From Fulvivirga sp. (GTDB lineage: Bacteria; Bacteroidota; Bacteroidia; Cytophagales; Cyclobacteriaceae), in the NCBI GenBank assembly GCA_028280565.1, contig JANQLQ010000083.1, positions 62,001 to 126,000 of the forward strand: DNA of 64,000 nucleotides, written 5' to 3'. The notes beneath the pieces were generated by a model, which was given only the letters and a program-made list of their open reading frames with translations, did not search any database and was not told the origin of the DNA. The position numbers and the translations under genes are program-made. Below are positions 1 through 9,486 of this stretch, piece by piece. Positions within the stretch are counted from its first letter, which is position 1; each line of letters opens with the position of its first letter.

Positions 1-102
1 AAGGTAGATTTTTCGGCAAAATTCTCCTCGTTCCTTATAATAAGAAGATACCTGTTCACCAGCCAGCTGGAAAGTGTCTTTCTCGCCCTCAAAATGCCAT
101 AG
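1..102 (+). other. possible 3' end of an upstream gene
   Basis: Frame 1 is open from the first base to a TAG at 100-102 (last residues FLALKMP). It could be the tail of a + strand gene cut by the window edge. The opposite strand is also open here, but it has no usable start after its upstream stop. The tail is not recognisable, so this is only a possibility. Confidence 0.2.
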
Positions 103-145
103 AATTAGTAATTACTTATCCAAAAATAGAGATAATAAACTATTA

Positions 146-175
146 TTGTATTAAATACTACACTTTTTACGTTTG
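146..175 (+). promoter_or_regulatory. Bacteroidota-type promoter of porW/sprE
   Basis: A TTG at 146-148 and TACGTTTG at 168-175 are 19 bases apart. This fits the -33 TTG / -7 TAnnTTTG signature used by the Bacteroidota primary sigma factor. Transcription would start near 182, after the GTG chosen by the ORF track (173), which supports the ATG at 218 as the true start. Confidence 0.6.
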
Positions 176-217
176 GTGAATAATATCTGTAAGTACAAGT
201 TTCTCAGAGTATTTAAA

Positions 218-2788
218 ATGCGTTTTCTACAACAGGTGGTCTTCATAACTGCGGGGGTATATTTGCTGGGCTGTTCGGCCGAACGTAAGAATATTATTAG
301 TAAAGCCTATCATAATACCACGGCTCATTATAATGCTTATTTCTACGCCAAGGAAAGCGTGGACGAAGTAGAGGGCATCATAGAGGATAACCGGGATAAT
401 GATTACAATAAAGTACTCAAGATCTACCCGGAACCTGACTCTACCCTAGCGGAATCGTACAGCACCCAAATTGAAGAGACCATAAAAAAAGCGTCTATCG
501 CCATAGAAAGACATAAAAACAGTAAATGGGTAGACGATAGCTATATACTCGTAGGATTGGCAAGGTATTACAGTTTAGACTATGTAAACGCCATCGAAAC
601 TTTTAAATATGTAAACAACAAAAGTGAGGATGACAATGCGCGGCATCGTGCCCTTATTCACCTGCTGAGGACATTTACGGATTATAAAGAATTTAACAAC
701 GCTGTTGAAGTATCTGATTACCTCAAGAAGGAAAAAATAGGCCCGGCAAACGAGAAATTCCTTCATCTCAATCGTGCTTATTATTATGAAGTGACCGGTG
801 ATATGGACCGGAAATTGGAAAACCTGGTAAAGGCCGCTCCTCTCTTAAAAAAGAGGGATGGCAAAGGCAGGATCTATTTCATGATAGGCCAGATCTACCA
901 AAAGTTAGGATTTGATGCCGAAGCTTATAACAATTACAAAAAATGCATTGCCAGCCACCCGGAATACGAGCTGGATTTCTATGCGCGGCTAAATATGGCA
1001 CAAGTAGCCGATATTGGGAAGTCGCGCGATGCCCGGGCCACACGCCGGATGTTTGAAAAGCTTTTGACCGATAAGAAAAACCGGGAGTTCAAGGATAAGA
1101 TCTATTATGAGATGGGCGAGTTCGAACTGAAACAGGATAACTTGGAGACGGCCATTGAGCATTACAAATCCTCAGTCCGTGAAGCTATTTCTAATGAAAG
1201 ACAAAAGGGACAATCTTACCTAAGACTGGGAATAATCTACTACGACAGCCTGAAAAATTATGAACTTGCCAAGTCCTATTACGATAGCACCATCACGAGC
1301 TTACCCGAAGATCATGACAACTACGAGAAGATAAAGGCCCGGCAGGAGATCTTGGCTGATTTTGTGAAACAACTGAACACCATACAAGAACAAGATAGTT
1401 TACTAGCGTTAGCCGAGCTAGACAGTGTCGAGATCCGGGCGCGGATTGACCAGGTACTGGAAGAGGAAGCGCAAAGGAAACGACTGGAAGAAGAAAGAGC
1501 AAAAAAAAGGCAGCGGAGGGCGAACAACTTCAACGCTTTCAACGAAAATACAGGTATTGCCGGCACAAGTTGGTATTTTGGCAACCCTTCCGCTGTAGCG
1601 TTAGGACAAACTGAATTCCAAAGGATATGGGGCGACCGGGTACTAGAGGATAACTGGAGGAGATCCAATAAGGAAGCTGTACAACAAGTAGCTGAATTAG
1701 CCGAAGAAAATACTACGAGCGATCCGGGCACGGAACAGGCGGACCCTAGCTCTCCGCCGGGTGAAACAGGTATTTCACGCGCAGATGCCATGTATAGCCA
1801 AGTACCCTTTTCCCCAGAAGCACAAGAGGCGGCCTTAAAGAAGGTCGAAGATGCGTACTATGCCTTAGGAAACATTTACAAGTATAACCTGGAAGAAGAT
1901 AAAAATGCCGTAGAGGCATTCGAAACGCTACTGGTACGCTTCCCTGTCTCCGAATATGAACCGGAAGTGCTCTACCAGCTCTACCTGATCTACAAGGGCA
2001 TGGAAGACAGCCGGATGGAGCAATACAAAGAGCTCTTAACCAGCGAATACCCCAATACTACGTATGCAAAACTTGTCTTGAACCCGAACTATACCGAAGA
2101 AAGCACGGCTGCCAACGAAAAACTGAAGAAGATCTACCAGCAGGCCTATGCTGTATTTGAAAAAGAGCATTACGATTCGGCGCTGGCCATACTCAACGAA
2201 AGTTTGAAACAATACCAAGAGACCGTATTCACTCCGCGGCTCAAGCTCCTCAAGATCTTAATAACAGGAAAAACGGAAGATATTAACATCTACCAGTACC
2301 AGCTTAACGAATTCATAGAAAAAAACCCCGATACGGATATTACCCCTTATGCGAAAGACCTGTTAGAAGCCTCACGTTCCTACCAAGAACGGCAAAGGAG
2401 GATCATTGGTACGGAGTACATCAAATACTTCGAAGAAAAGCACTATTTCATATTGATCTTCGAAGCTGGAAAGGGCCTGAGTGACCAGTTAAGTCCGAAG
2501 GTGGAACTCTACAACCAAGAAAGTTTTGGAGAAAATACCTTCCAGACCAGTAACCTCATCCTAAATGATAAATACGTGATGGTGATGGTCTCTGACTTCG
2601 GTACCAAGGCCGAAGCGCTTTCTTATTATGAAAAATACATCAGCAGTGATCCGATATCAGAAAACACTTTAAACTCAAAATTTTTTAAATTTGTATTGAC
2701 CAAGAGCAATTTTAATATTTTTTACGATAGCAAGGACCCCGAGTCCTACTTAAGATTTTTTCAAAAACACTATGCCAATGGGTCTTAA
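218..2788 (+). CDS. porW: T9SS/gliding TPR lipoprotein PorW/SprE
   Basis: A large lipoprotein of the type IX secretion system. PorW/SprE is needed for T9SS function and links the inner motor to outer-membrane components. The ATG at 218 gives an 856-residue protein with a short signal peptide and lipobox LLGC (Cys19). The ORF-track start at 173 adds a hydrophilic leader and lies upstream of the predicted transcript start. The mature N-terminus (KNIISKAYHNTTAHYNAYF) is the typical family opening. TPR-like helical repeats fill the rest, interrupted by a charged K/E/R-rich coiled segment around residues 390-450. The last bases overlap the downstream PBP gene by 17 bp, implying co-transcription. 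Family assignment is by recognition of the N-terminal block and overall plan. Confidence 0.85.
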   Translation: MRFLQQVVFITAGVYLLGCSAERKNIISKAYHNTTAHYNAYFYAKESVDEVEGIIEDNRDNDYNKVLKIYPEPDSTLAESYSTQIEETIKKASIAIERHKNSKWVDDSYILVGLARYYSLDYVNAIETFKYVNNKSEDDNARHRALIHLLRTFTDYKEFNNAVEVSDYLKKEKIGPANEKFLHLNRAYYYEVTGDMDRKLENLVKAAPLLKKRDGKGRIYFMIGQIYQKLGFDAEAYNNYKKCIASHPEYELDFYARLNMAQVADIGKSRDARATRRMFEKLLTDKKNREFKDKIYYEMGEFELKQDNLETAIEHYKSSVREAISNERQKGQSYLRLGIIYYDSLKNYELAKSYYDSTITSLPEDHDNYEKIKARQEILADFVKQLNTIQEQDSLLALAELDSVEIRARIDQVLEEEAQRKRLEEERAKKRQRRANNFNAFNENTGIAGTSWYFGNPSAVALGQTEFQRIWGDRVLEDNWRRSNKEAVQQVAELAEENTTSDPGTEQADPSSPPGETGISRADAMYSQVPFSPEAQEAALKKVEDAYYALGNIYKYNLEEDKNAVEAFETLLVRFPVSEYEPEVLYQLYLIYKGMEDSRMEQYKELLTSEYPNTTYAKLVLNPNYTEESTAANEKLKKIYQQAYAVFEKEHYDSALAILNESLKQYQETVFTPRLKLLKILITGKTEDINIYQYQLNEFIEKNPDTDITPYAKDLLEASRSYQERQRRIIGTEYIKYFEEKHYFILIFEAGKGLSDQLSPKVELYNQESFGENTFQTSNLILNDKYVMVMVSDFGTKAEALSYYEKYISSDPISENTLNSKFFKFVLTKSNFNIFYDSKDPESYLRFFQKHYANGS

Positions 2789-5075
2789 AGAAACACTTGA
2801 CCTGCAACACAAAGCATTCAAGATCGGCGTAAAAGTACTTTGGATCGTACTCATCAGTATTTTAGCGCTGGTACCCGTATATGTTTTAACCGTAAGCCAT
2901 AACTTTTTAGGCCTTTACGGGGGAATGCCCAGTCTAAGGGCTCTTGAAAACCCGGAAAACGACCTATCTTCAGAACTGATCTCGGTGGACGGGGTATCCT
3001 TGGGCAGGTATTACAGGCATAACAGGCTCCAGGTGACCTACGACGACCTGTCCCCGGAGCTGGTAACTACACTCCTCGCCTCAGAAGATCACCGTTTCCA
3101 TGATCATTCCGGGATTGATTTTATCGGCTTGATTCGGGCCACCGTGGGGGTATTAACGTTCAACTATGCCGGGGGTGGAAGTACCATTACCATGCAGCTA
3201 GCGGAAAATCTTTTCAAAGGCATGACCGAAACCGAAGGCAAACTATTAAAGCTGCCGGGGGCACGACAGCTGGTCATTAAAACCAAAGAATGGATCATTT
3301 CAGTACAACTGGAGGCTAACTTCACCAAGAAGGAGATCATTGCCATGTACCTAAATACCGTTCCTTTTGGCAACAATGCTTTTGGGATAAAATCAGCGGC
3401 CGAAACGTATTTTGGCAAAGTGCCAGATAGCCTTAACTACCAGGAATCTGCCGTATTGATAGGGCTTCTCCAAGGAAACACCGCCTTCAACCCCGTGATC
3501 AATTACGACCGATCGTTCGCCAAGCGGAACGAAGTGCTGAATAAACTCGGCCGCTACGGGCACATAAGTCTCATCGAGTTGGACTCGTTGCGGGAGCTTC
3601 CTATCGATCTGTCCAACTATGAAGTCACCAATCAAAACACAGGACTAGCTACTTATTTTCGCAGCGTGATACGTAATGATCTCATGACGTGGTGTGATGA
3701 AAATGGCTACGACCTTTGGGAAGACGGCCTGAAGATCTACACCACCATCGACAGCCGTATGCAAAAATACGCTGAGGAAGCGGTGGCTGAGCACATGGCT
3801 GGGCTACAGGAAATATTTTACGAAAGCTGGAAAGGACGTGATCCTTGGAGAGATGATAAACGGCGGGTGATCCCTAACTTCTTGGAGAACAGTTTTAAAA
3901 AGACCGACCATTACAGGCAATTGGTAAAAAAGTATGGCAAGGGCGATGATTCTATCAAAGTGGTGATGAATACCCAGAAACCCATGCGGGTCTTTAGTTG
4001 GAAAGGTGAGATTGATACTTTACTGAGCCCACTCGATTCCATCAAGTACTACAAGCATTTTTTACACGCCGGCATGATGTCTATGGACCCTAGAACTGGG
4101 CATATTAAAGCTTGGGTAGGTGGCATCAATCACAAGTATTTCAAATACGATCACGTTAGGCAAGGGAAGAGGCAGCCCGGCTCTACGTTTAAACCTTTTG
4201 TGTATGGTACAGCCATAGAGCAAGGATACCCACCCTGCTACGAGGTGGTAGACGCCATGGTGACGGTTCCCTTAGCAGAAGGAGGCACATGGTCACCTCC
4301 TAATTCTGATGGCAAGTACGGTTCTGGCGAAAAAATGACCATTCGACAAGGTATGGCACGTTCTGTCAATACTATAACCGCCGCCATGATGAAAGCTGTA
4401 AAACCGAATAACGTTGTCAGGTTTGCACAAATGGTAGGCATTGAAAGTGAGTTACAGGCGGTTCCCGCCCTCGCCCTAGGGGTAAACGACGTATCTATTT
4501 TTGAACTGGTCGGCGCCTACAGTACTTTTGCTAATTTAGGCATTTACACTAAACCCTATTTCATTAGCCGGATAGAAGATAAAAATGGTAACGTTATTGC
4601 CAATTGGATACCGGAGACCCGGCAAGCCATTAGCGAGCAAGATGCCTACAAGATGTTATATATGCTCCGTGGAGGGGTAGAAGAGGATGGCGGCACGTCG
4701 CAGTATTTACCGCTGGAGCTTAAAATAGACAACGAAATAGGGGGTAAGACCGGTACCACTAACAATGCCAGTGATGGGTGGTATATGGGAGTGACCAAAG
4801 ACCTGGTCACTGGCATTTGGGTTGGGGGTGACGAGCGCAGCATTCACTTCGAAAGCTGGTATGAAGGCCAAGGAGCCCGGACCGCAAGACCCATATGGAG
4901 CAATTACATGCTAAAAGTATATGCCGATGAAGAGCTGGGCTATGAAAAAGGTAAGTTTCAAACTCCAGTGAAGGGAATAGACGTAGTGCTGGACTGCAGC
5001 CGGTATAAAACAAACGATGGATCCGACAGTACTTCCGTAGAGCCTCAAGCCTGGGATCCGGAAGATTATCAGTAG
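2772..5075 (+). CDS. class A penicillin-binding protein (PBP1A-type)
   Basis: Bifunctional peptidoglycan synthase anchored in the inner membrane: it polymerises lipid II and cross-links stem peptides. There is one N-terminal membrane helix at about residues 17-40. The GT51 glycosyltransferase domain has EDHRFHDHSGID (catalytic Glu105) and GGSTITMQLAENLF. The transpeptidase domain has SxxK at Ser471 (GSTFKP), SVN at 531-533 and KTGTT at 659. All catalytic residues are present and the 767-residue length is normal for the family. The start overlaps the end of porW by 17 bp. A second ATG two codons in (2778) is an equally plausible start. uvrC follows after 9 bases, so the three genes probably form one transcript. 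Confidence 0.93.
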   Translation: MPMGLKETLDLQHKAFKIGVKVLWIVLISILALVPVYVLTVSHNFLGLYGGMPSLRALENPENDLSSELISVDGVSLGRYYRHNRLQVTYDDLSPELVTTLLASEDHRFHDHSGIDFIGLIRATVGVLTFNYAGGGSTITMQLAENLFKGMTETEGKLLKLPGARQLVIKTKEWIISVQLEANFTKKEIIAMYLNTVPFGNNAFGIKSAAETYFGKVPDSLNYQESAVLIGLLQGNTAFNPVINYDRSFAKRNEVLNKLGRYGHISLIELDSLRELPIDLSNYEVTNQNTGLATYFRSVIRNDLMTWCDENGYDLWEDGLKIYTTIDSRMQKYAEEAVAEHMAGLQEIFYESWKGRDPWRDDKRRVIPNFLENSFKKTDHYRQLVKKYGKGDDSIKVVMNTQKPMRVFSWKGEIDTLLSPLDSIKYYKHFLHAGMMSMDPRTGHIKAWVGGINHKYFKYDHVRQGKRQPGSTFKPFVYGTAIEQGYPPCYEVVDAMVTVPLAEGGTWSPPNSDGKYGSGEKMTIRQGMARSVNTITAAMMKAVKPNNVVRFAQMVGIESELQAVPALALGVNDVSIFELVGAYSTFANLGIYTKPYFISRIEDKNGNVIANWIPETRQAISEQDAYKMLYMLRGGVEEDGGTSQYLPLELKIDNEIGGKTGTTNNASDGWYMGVTKDLVTGIWVGGDERSIHFESWYEGQGARTARPIWSNYMLKVYADEELGYEKGKFQTPVKGIDVVLDCSRYKTNDGSDSTSVEPQAWDPEDYQ

Positions 5076-5084
5076 TTTTGATCT

Positions 5085-6890
5085 ATGAAAGGTTCCCGCT
5101 TTTCAATAGATCAAAGATCTCAACTCCCGACGGACCCCGGGATCTACCGGTTCTACGACCGCCAAGGGGAGTTGATCTACGTGGGCAAGGCCAAGAACAT
5201 ACGGAAAAGAGTTGCCAGCTATTTTACAAAGAAGTACCATGTCAATAGGAAAACCCAGCAACTCGTAAAAGAAACGCTCCAGATCGAGTTTACCATTGCC
5301 AATAGCGAATTCGATGCATTGCTACTGGAAAATAACCTGATCAAGGCGAACCAACCCAAATACAATATCCTTCTAAAAGATGATAAGACGTTTCCTTACA
5401 TCTGCATCGTAAAAGAACGCTTTCCAAGGATCATTTCCACACGTACTTATAGCCCTGCCACCGGGGAGTATTTCGGTCCCTACACCAGCGTGGTGGCTAT
5501 GAACAGCGTGTTAGACCTGATCCGGAAACTTTACACCATTCGTACGTGTAAGCTGAACCTCTCTGGTAAAAACATCGCGGCAGGTAAGTTCAAAATATGC
5601 CTTGAATATCACATCGGTAACTGCTTAGGGCCATGCGAGGGGCTACAGCAAGAGGATGATTATATACATGAGATAGACCAGGCACGGAATATCCTGAAGG
5701 GAAACCTTTCTATCGTATCCCGGTATTTCAACGACAAAATGAAGTTGGCGTCAGAAAAGCTTGAATTTGAGCGTGCCCAGAAGTATAAAGAAAAACTTGA
5801 ACTGCTCAATAAATTCCAAGCCCGGTCCACCATTGTAAACCCAAAGCTTACCGGGGTGGATATTTTCACTATTGTTACTGACGATTCAAAATTGGCAGTG
5901 ATCAATTACCTTCAGATAAAAAACGGGGCGATCATCTTAGCCCGTACGGTGGAAGTCAAAAAGCAAGAGGAAGAATCAGATGCAGATATCTTGAGCTACG
6001 TAGCCCATGAACTTCGCAATAGGCATGAGAGCGGTAATAAGATCATTTTTTCCAACCTGTCGTTTGCCCATGAAGAGGGCCTGGAGGTGATCGTTCCAAA
6101 AATCGGGGACAAGAAAAAGCTGGTGAGCCTGTCTCTAAAGAATGCATTCGAATACAAAAAAGATCGTGCCTCCCAAACAAAACCTAAAAAGCCCAAAAGT
6201 GAGATCCTAGTACGATTGCAGCAAGATTTAAAGCTAACACAGCTCCCGGACCATATTGAATGCTTCGATAATAGTAATCTGCAAGGAAGTAACCCCGTGG
6301 CCTCCATGGTGTGCTTTAAAGACGGTAAACCTGCCAAAAAAGAGTACCGACACTTTAACATAAAAACCGTTGTAGGCCCGGATGATTTCGCCTCGATGAA
6401 GGAGATTGTCGGGCGAAGATACAAACGGTTACTGGAGGAAAACCGTGATCTTCCTAAGCTGATCGTCATCGACGGCGGAAAAGGCCAACTCAGCAGCGCA
6501 TGTGAAGCGCTTAAGGAGCTGGCCCTCTATGGACGTATCCCTATCATTGGTATTGCAAAAAAACTGGAGGAGATCTATTACCCAGGAGATTCGCTCCCGT
6601 TACACATCAGCAAAAAATCACCCTCTTTGATGCTTTTGCAGCGTGTAAGGGATGAAGCACACCGGTTTGCCATCACTTTTCACCGGGTGAAACGGAGCAA
6701 GTCTACCTTCAAAACGGAACTGGAGGAAATACCGGGCATTGGCGCTAAAACTGCCGATACGCTCCTAAGACAGTTCAAGTCGGTCAGTAAAATACGCGAG
6801 ACCTCGAGGGAACAGCTTATTGCAGCCATAGGCAAAACAAAAGCGGAACAGGTACTCACCTATTTGAGCGAAAACAAAAAAGGAGGATAA
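5085..6890 (+). CDS. uvrC: excinuclease ABC subunit C
   Basis: Dual-incision nuclease of nucleotide excision repair, recruited to the UvrB-DNA complex. The 601-residue protein has the full domain order: an N-terminal GIY-YIG nuclease (PGIYRFYD, IYVGKAKNIRKR), a four-Cys cluster around residues 155-185 (TC, IC, NCLGPC) like that proposed to bind iron-sulfur in UvrC, a UVR motif (EFERAQKYKEKLE), the RNase-H-like second nuclease (ECFDNSNLQG, VIDGGKGQL) and a C-terminal helix-hairpin-helix (IPGIGAKTADTLL). It is last in the + strand run. Its stop codon lies inside a hairpin that terminates the convergent gld operon. uvrA is about 17 kb away on the other strand. Confidence 0.97.
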   Translation: MKGSRFSIDQRSQLPTDPGIYRFYDRQGELIYVGKAKNIRKRVASYFTKKYHVNRKTQQLVKETLQIEFTIANSEFDALLLENNLIKANQPKYNILLKDDKTFPYICIVKERFPRIISTRTYSPATGEYFGPYTSVVAMNSVLDLIRKLYTIRTCKLNLSGKNIAAGKFKICLEYHIGNCLGPCEGLQQEDDYIHEIDQARNILKGNLSIVSRYFNDKMKLASEKLEFERAQKYKEKLELLNKFQARSTIVNPKLTGVDIFTIVTDDSKLAVINYLQIKNGAIILARTVEVKKQEEESDADILSYVAHELRNRHESGNKIIFSNLSFAHEEGLEVIVPKIGDKKKLVSLSLKNAFEYKKDRASQTKPKKPKSEILVRLQQDLKLTQLPDHIECFDNSNLQGSNPVASMVCFKDGKPAKKEYRHFNIKTVVGPDDFASMKEIVGRRYKRLLEENRDLPKLIVIDGGKGQLSSACEALKELALYGRIPIIGIAKKLEEIYYPGDSLPLHISKKSPSLMLLQRVRDEAHRFAITFHRVKRSKSTFKTELEEIPGIGAKTADTLLRQFKSVSKIRETSREQLIAAIGKTKAEQVLTYLSENKKGG

Positions 6891-6902
6891 AATATCCTCC
6901 TT
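6880..6902 (-). terminator. terminator of the gld operon, overlapping the uvrC stop
   Basis: AAGGAGGATA and TATCCTCCTT form a perfect 10-bp stem with a 3-base loop. Read on the minus strand, the stem runs into TTTTTTGTTTT, an intrinsic terminator for gldN. On the + strand the trailing sequence has few T residues, so it is weaker for uvrC. The uvrC TAA lies inside the stem-loop. Confidence 0.75.
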
Positions 6903-6931
6903 CCTCTTATGCGTAATTAAGATCTTTCGTT

Positions 6932-7834
6932 CTAATATTCCCAAAGGTTATGTTCCTTTTCCATCAGCTGCATTTCCCACCATTCGGAAGCTAATACTGC
7001 CTCCATCCGGTTCTTATACATATCTATGATAGGGTCATTATCCGGATTTTCAAATTTGAATAATGTAGATCGGAACAATCTCAAGGTAAGCGCATCTGCA
7101 AAATTCTTGTTTTCTGCGCTGTTGTATCGATTTACCCAAATGGCTTTGTCAGGATTATCCAAAAACAGCTGGTGAAGATCCTTATATTTAAATACAGCCA
7201 AAGGCAATTCTACCTGGTCCAAAGTTTCAGACCCAGGGATCAACAACTCAATGGATTGGATCTTGTGGTATAACCTCGATCTTCTTTTATCGAAGATCAC
7301 ATCTTCCATGATCCGTAATTTGCTGATCTGCCTAGGCAAGAAGTAGACAGCGTCTCCTACTCCCGGGGTTTCTTCCCAATCATCGGGAGCATCGGAAGGC
7401 ACAGAGGTGATTTCATCGAAAATCGCGGTATATACCTTGCCGTTGTACCTGACTTGGTCGCCCTCATAATACTCAATACCCGGCTCCCATACGTCTATCT
7501 GGATCCCCTCTTGGTAAACCATCTTGGCCAAGAAGTCATCTTTACTCATCTTAGTGGTCAAAGAATCGTTGACATAAATGTCAAACAACTCTCCGGATCG
7601 CACTGCATCCAGCATGAAAGCAGTGACCTCTCCGCCGCGGGCAAAAAACCCTTTATTTTGTTTTTCTTTAAGGTCTACCGTTCTCCATACCCTTCTTTTG
7701 AACAAATGCTCATAACGTGGTATGGGTTCGATAGAATTTGGGTTATACTGGTCCAACTCACTCAATTGACCGAATGAGGGGACCACAAAAATCCCTGCTA
7801 AGACAACTAAAACAAACTTCTTTACATTAGCCAT
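6932..7834 (-). CDS. gldN: T9SS ring protein GldN/PorN
   Basis: Periplasmic partner of GldK: PorK/PorN form the large ring under the outer membrane in the T9SS. The 300-residue protein has a cleavable signal peptide (VLVVLAGIFVVPSFGQ). It has the family's central features, including paired charged segments and a C-terminal block ending in MQLMEKEHNLWEY. It is the last gene of gldK-L-M-N, 8 bases after gldM, and is followed by a strong minus-strand terminator. Assignment rests on position and sequence character, and is firm because gldL and gldM upstream are unmistakable. Confidence 0.92.
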   Translation of the reverse strand: MANVKKFVLVVLAGIFVVPSFGQLSELDQYNPNSIEPIPRYEHLFKRRVWRTVDLKEKQNKGFFARGGEVTAFMLDAVRSGELFDIYVNDSLTTKMSKDDFLAKMVYQEGIQIDVWEPGIEYYEGDQVRYNGKVYTAIFDEITSVPSDAPDDWEETPGVGDAVYFLPRQISKLRIMEDVIFDKRRSRLYHKIQSIELLIPGSETLDQVELPLAVFKYKDLHQLFLDNPDKAIWVNRYNSAENKNFADALTLRLFRSTLFKFENPDNDPIIDMYKNRMEAVLASEWWEMQLMEKEHNLWEY

Positions 7835-7842
7835 TACTCACC

Positions 7843-9444
7843 TTAATTAATTGGAATACTGTAGATGGTTGTTGCAGGAACGGACCTTTCACTTTCTCCT
7901 TGATACGTCCTCCTGGTCACTCTTTCTATTTTAACAATCAGGTTATCACCTTTTCTATACAAACTCCTCCATGATCTCAGGTCAACATTTTCCGAAGTAA
8001 ATGTTTGAGCTTTGATCTGCCTGCCGGCACGTGCTAATTTTACGCTCAGCTTTTTCACACGGTATCGCGCATCTTTAGGCACTTCCCTAGCGAAGTTCTC
8101 TTCCGCCTTAGCACTTACCTTCAGGGTAGTTAACGAAGCAGCGGCTACACCTTTTTCATAATTCACACCTTTGCCCCTAGCCGTGATATCAATCGTCGGC
8201 GGCGGTACCTTCTTCACATCAAAAACCTCTGTACCGAGTGTACTACCGGCGTTAGATACCGTAAGCTTCACTTTGCTTCTTCCTTTAGGAATAACGGTCA
8301 CCAACCCTGTTCTATTGCCTTTGACCACGGAAGCTTCCCTAGAAGAAAAGCTAGGGTTATAGGCGGTACCTAATGCAGGAACTTGAACGTCTAACTGGTT
8401 ACCACAGTTCATGTAAAGGGCAGAAAGTGCTGCGGACCTTACTTGGATCACCGGCTTCACTACGAAGTAGTCATGCTTGATCTTGTAGGTAGAGTCGTTT
8501 AACTCGATCTCCGCCTCAAAACTAGCCGGGGCCAAAAGCGTTTTTGGATCGTACTTGGAAGCTGAAGCCGTGAATTCGATCTTTCCATATTTAATCCCGT
8601 TTACGGTTTCCTCGGTAGGTACGCTTTTTTTGTTGTACATAAACACAGGATTGGTACCGGATGCAGCAGCCGTGATAAATAGCTGTGCTTCGAATTTTCC
8701 ACCGGACGCCACCGTATTGGATACCGGGCGTACCAGGGGAACCACCTTATCAAATTCCACATCCTTAGCCCCTACCTCGTTGGCCAAGTTATCCAAGGCC
8801 AGCGCTTCATAGTTTAAAACCTCGGTTTCTAAGTAGCTCATTGTAGCCATACCGGCCGCTGTTGGCGTATTGCCAAAATAATACTCGGAAAAAGACTTAT
8901 TCTTTTGATCTGGATCATCTTTTGCCATAGGTATATCTTTGGCATCATTCGCTAAGGGCTTAAAATCAGCACCCGTCAAGGCATTCAGCTTCTCTACATA
9001 AGCATTCAGTTTGTCTTTCAGGATCTTACCATTCTCCTTTTTGATCATGTAGTTACCTACTATATCATAATCCTTAGCGCCAATAAGTTTTCCATTTTCA
9101 TCATAGCCATCATCATCGCCACCGCCTGTTATTTTAGCCATGGTAGCCCTAGTTTCATCCAAATAAGATAGCACCTCTTGGGTCGACTGACGCACATCTT
9201 TAGCCTTATTTAGAGCCCTCACATCAGCTTCTCGTTTCCCTTTTTTTGTTACTTCGGCATCTATTTTTGAAAGTATCTTACTATTCTGCTCTTCAACTTC
9301 ACGTGCTTGCCTATTCAAGGCTGTGTCGATGAAGACGAACTTCTCCAGCACCGCGTTACTCACTTGGAGCGCCAGTAAGGCCGTGAGCACCAGGTACATC
9401 ATCCCGATCATCTTTTGCCTCGGGGTTTCTTTTCCTCCAGCCAT
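7843..9444 (-). CDS. gldM: T9SS motor protein GldM/PorM
   Basis: Inner-membrane motor subunit whose long periplasmic part reaches the GldKN ring and transmits proton-motive energy. The N-terminus MAGGKETPRQKMIGMMYLVL includes Arg9, the position reported as functionally critical near the membrane in GldM. One membrane helix at about 13-33 is followed by a helical segment and then beta-rich domains to residue 533, the usual GldM size. The gene begins 42 bases after gldL, and gldN follows after 8 bases. Confidence 0.95.
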   Translation of the reverse strand: MAGGKETPRQKMIGMMYLVLTALLALQVSNAVLEKFVFIDTALNRQAREVEEQNSKILSKIDAEVTKKGKREADVRALNKAKDVRQSTQEVLSYLDETRATMAKITGGGDDDGYDENGKLIGAKDYDIVGNYMIKKENGKILKDKLNAYVEKLNALTGADFKPLANDAKDIPMAKDDPDQKNKSFSEYYFGNTPTAAGMATMSYLETEVLNYEALALDNLANEVGAKDVEFDKVVPLVRPVSNTVASGGKFEAQLFITAAASGTNPVFMYNKKSVPTEETVNGIKYGKIEFTASASKYDPKTLLAPASFEAEIELNDSTYKIKHDYFVVKPVIQVRSAALSALYMNCGNQLDVQVPALGTAYNPSFSSREASVVKGNRTGLVTVIPKGRSKVKLTVSNAGSTLGTEVFDVKKVPPPTIDITARGKGVNYEKGVAAASLTTLKVSAKAEENFAREVPKDARYRVKKLSVKLARAGRQIKAQTFTSENVDLRSWRSLYRKGDNLIVKIERVTRRTYQGESERSVPATTIYSIPIN

Positions 9445-9486
9445 TTTACAATATTTTTAGTAATGAATAAATCATGTCTATCTCAA

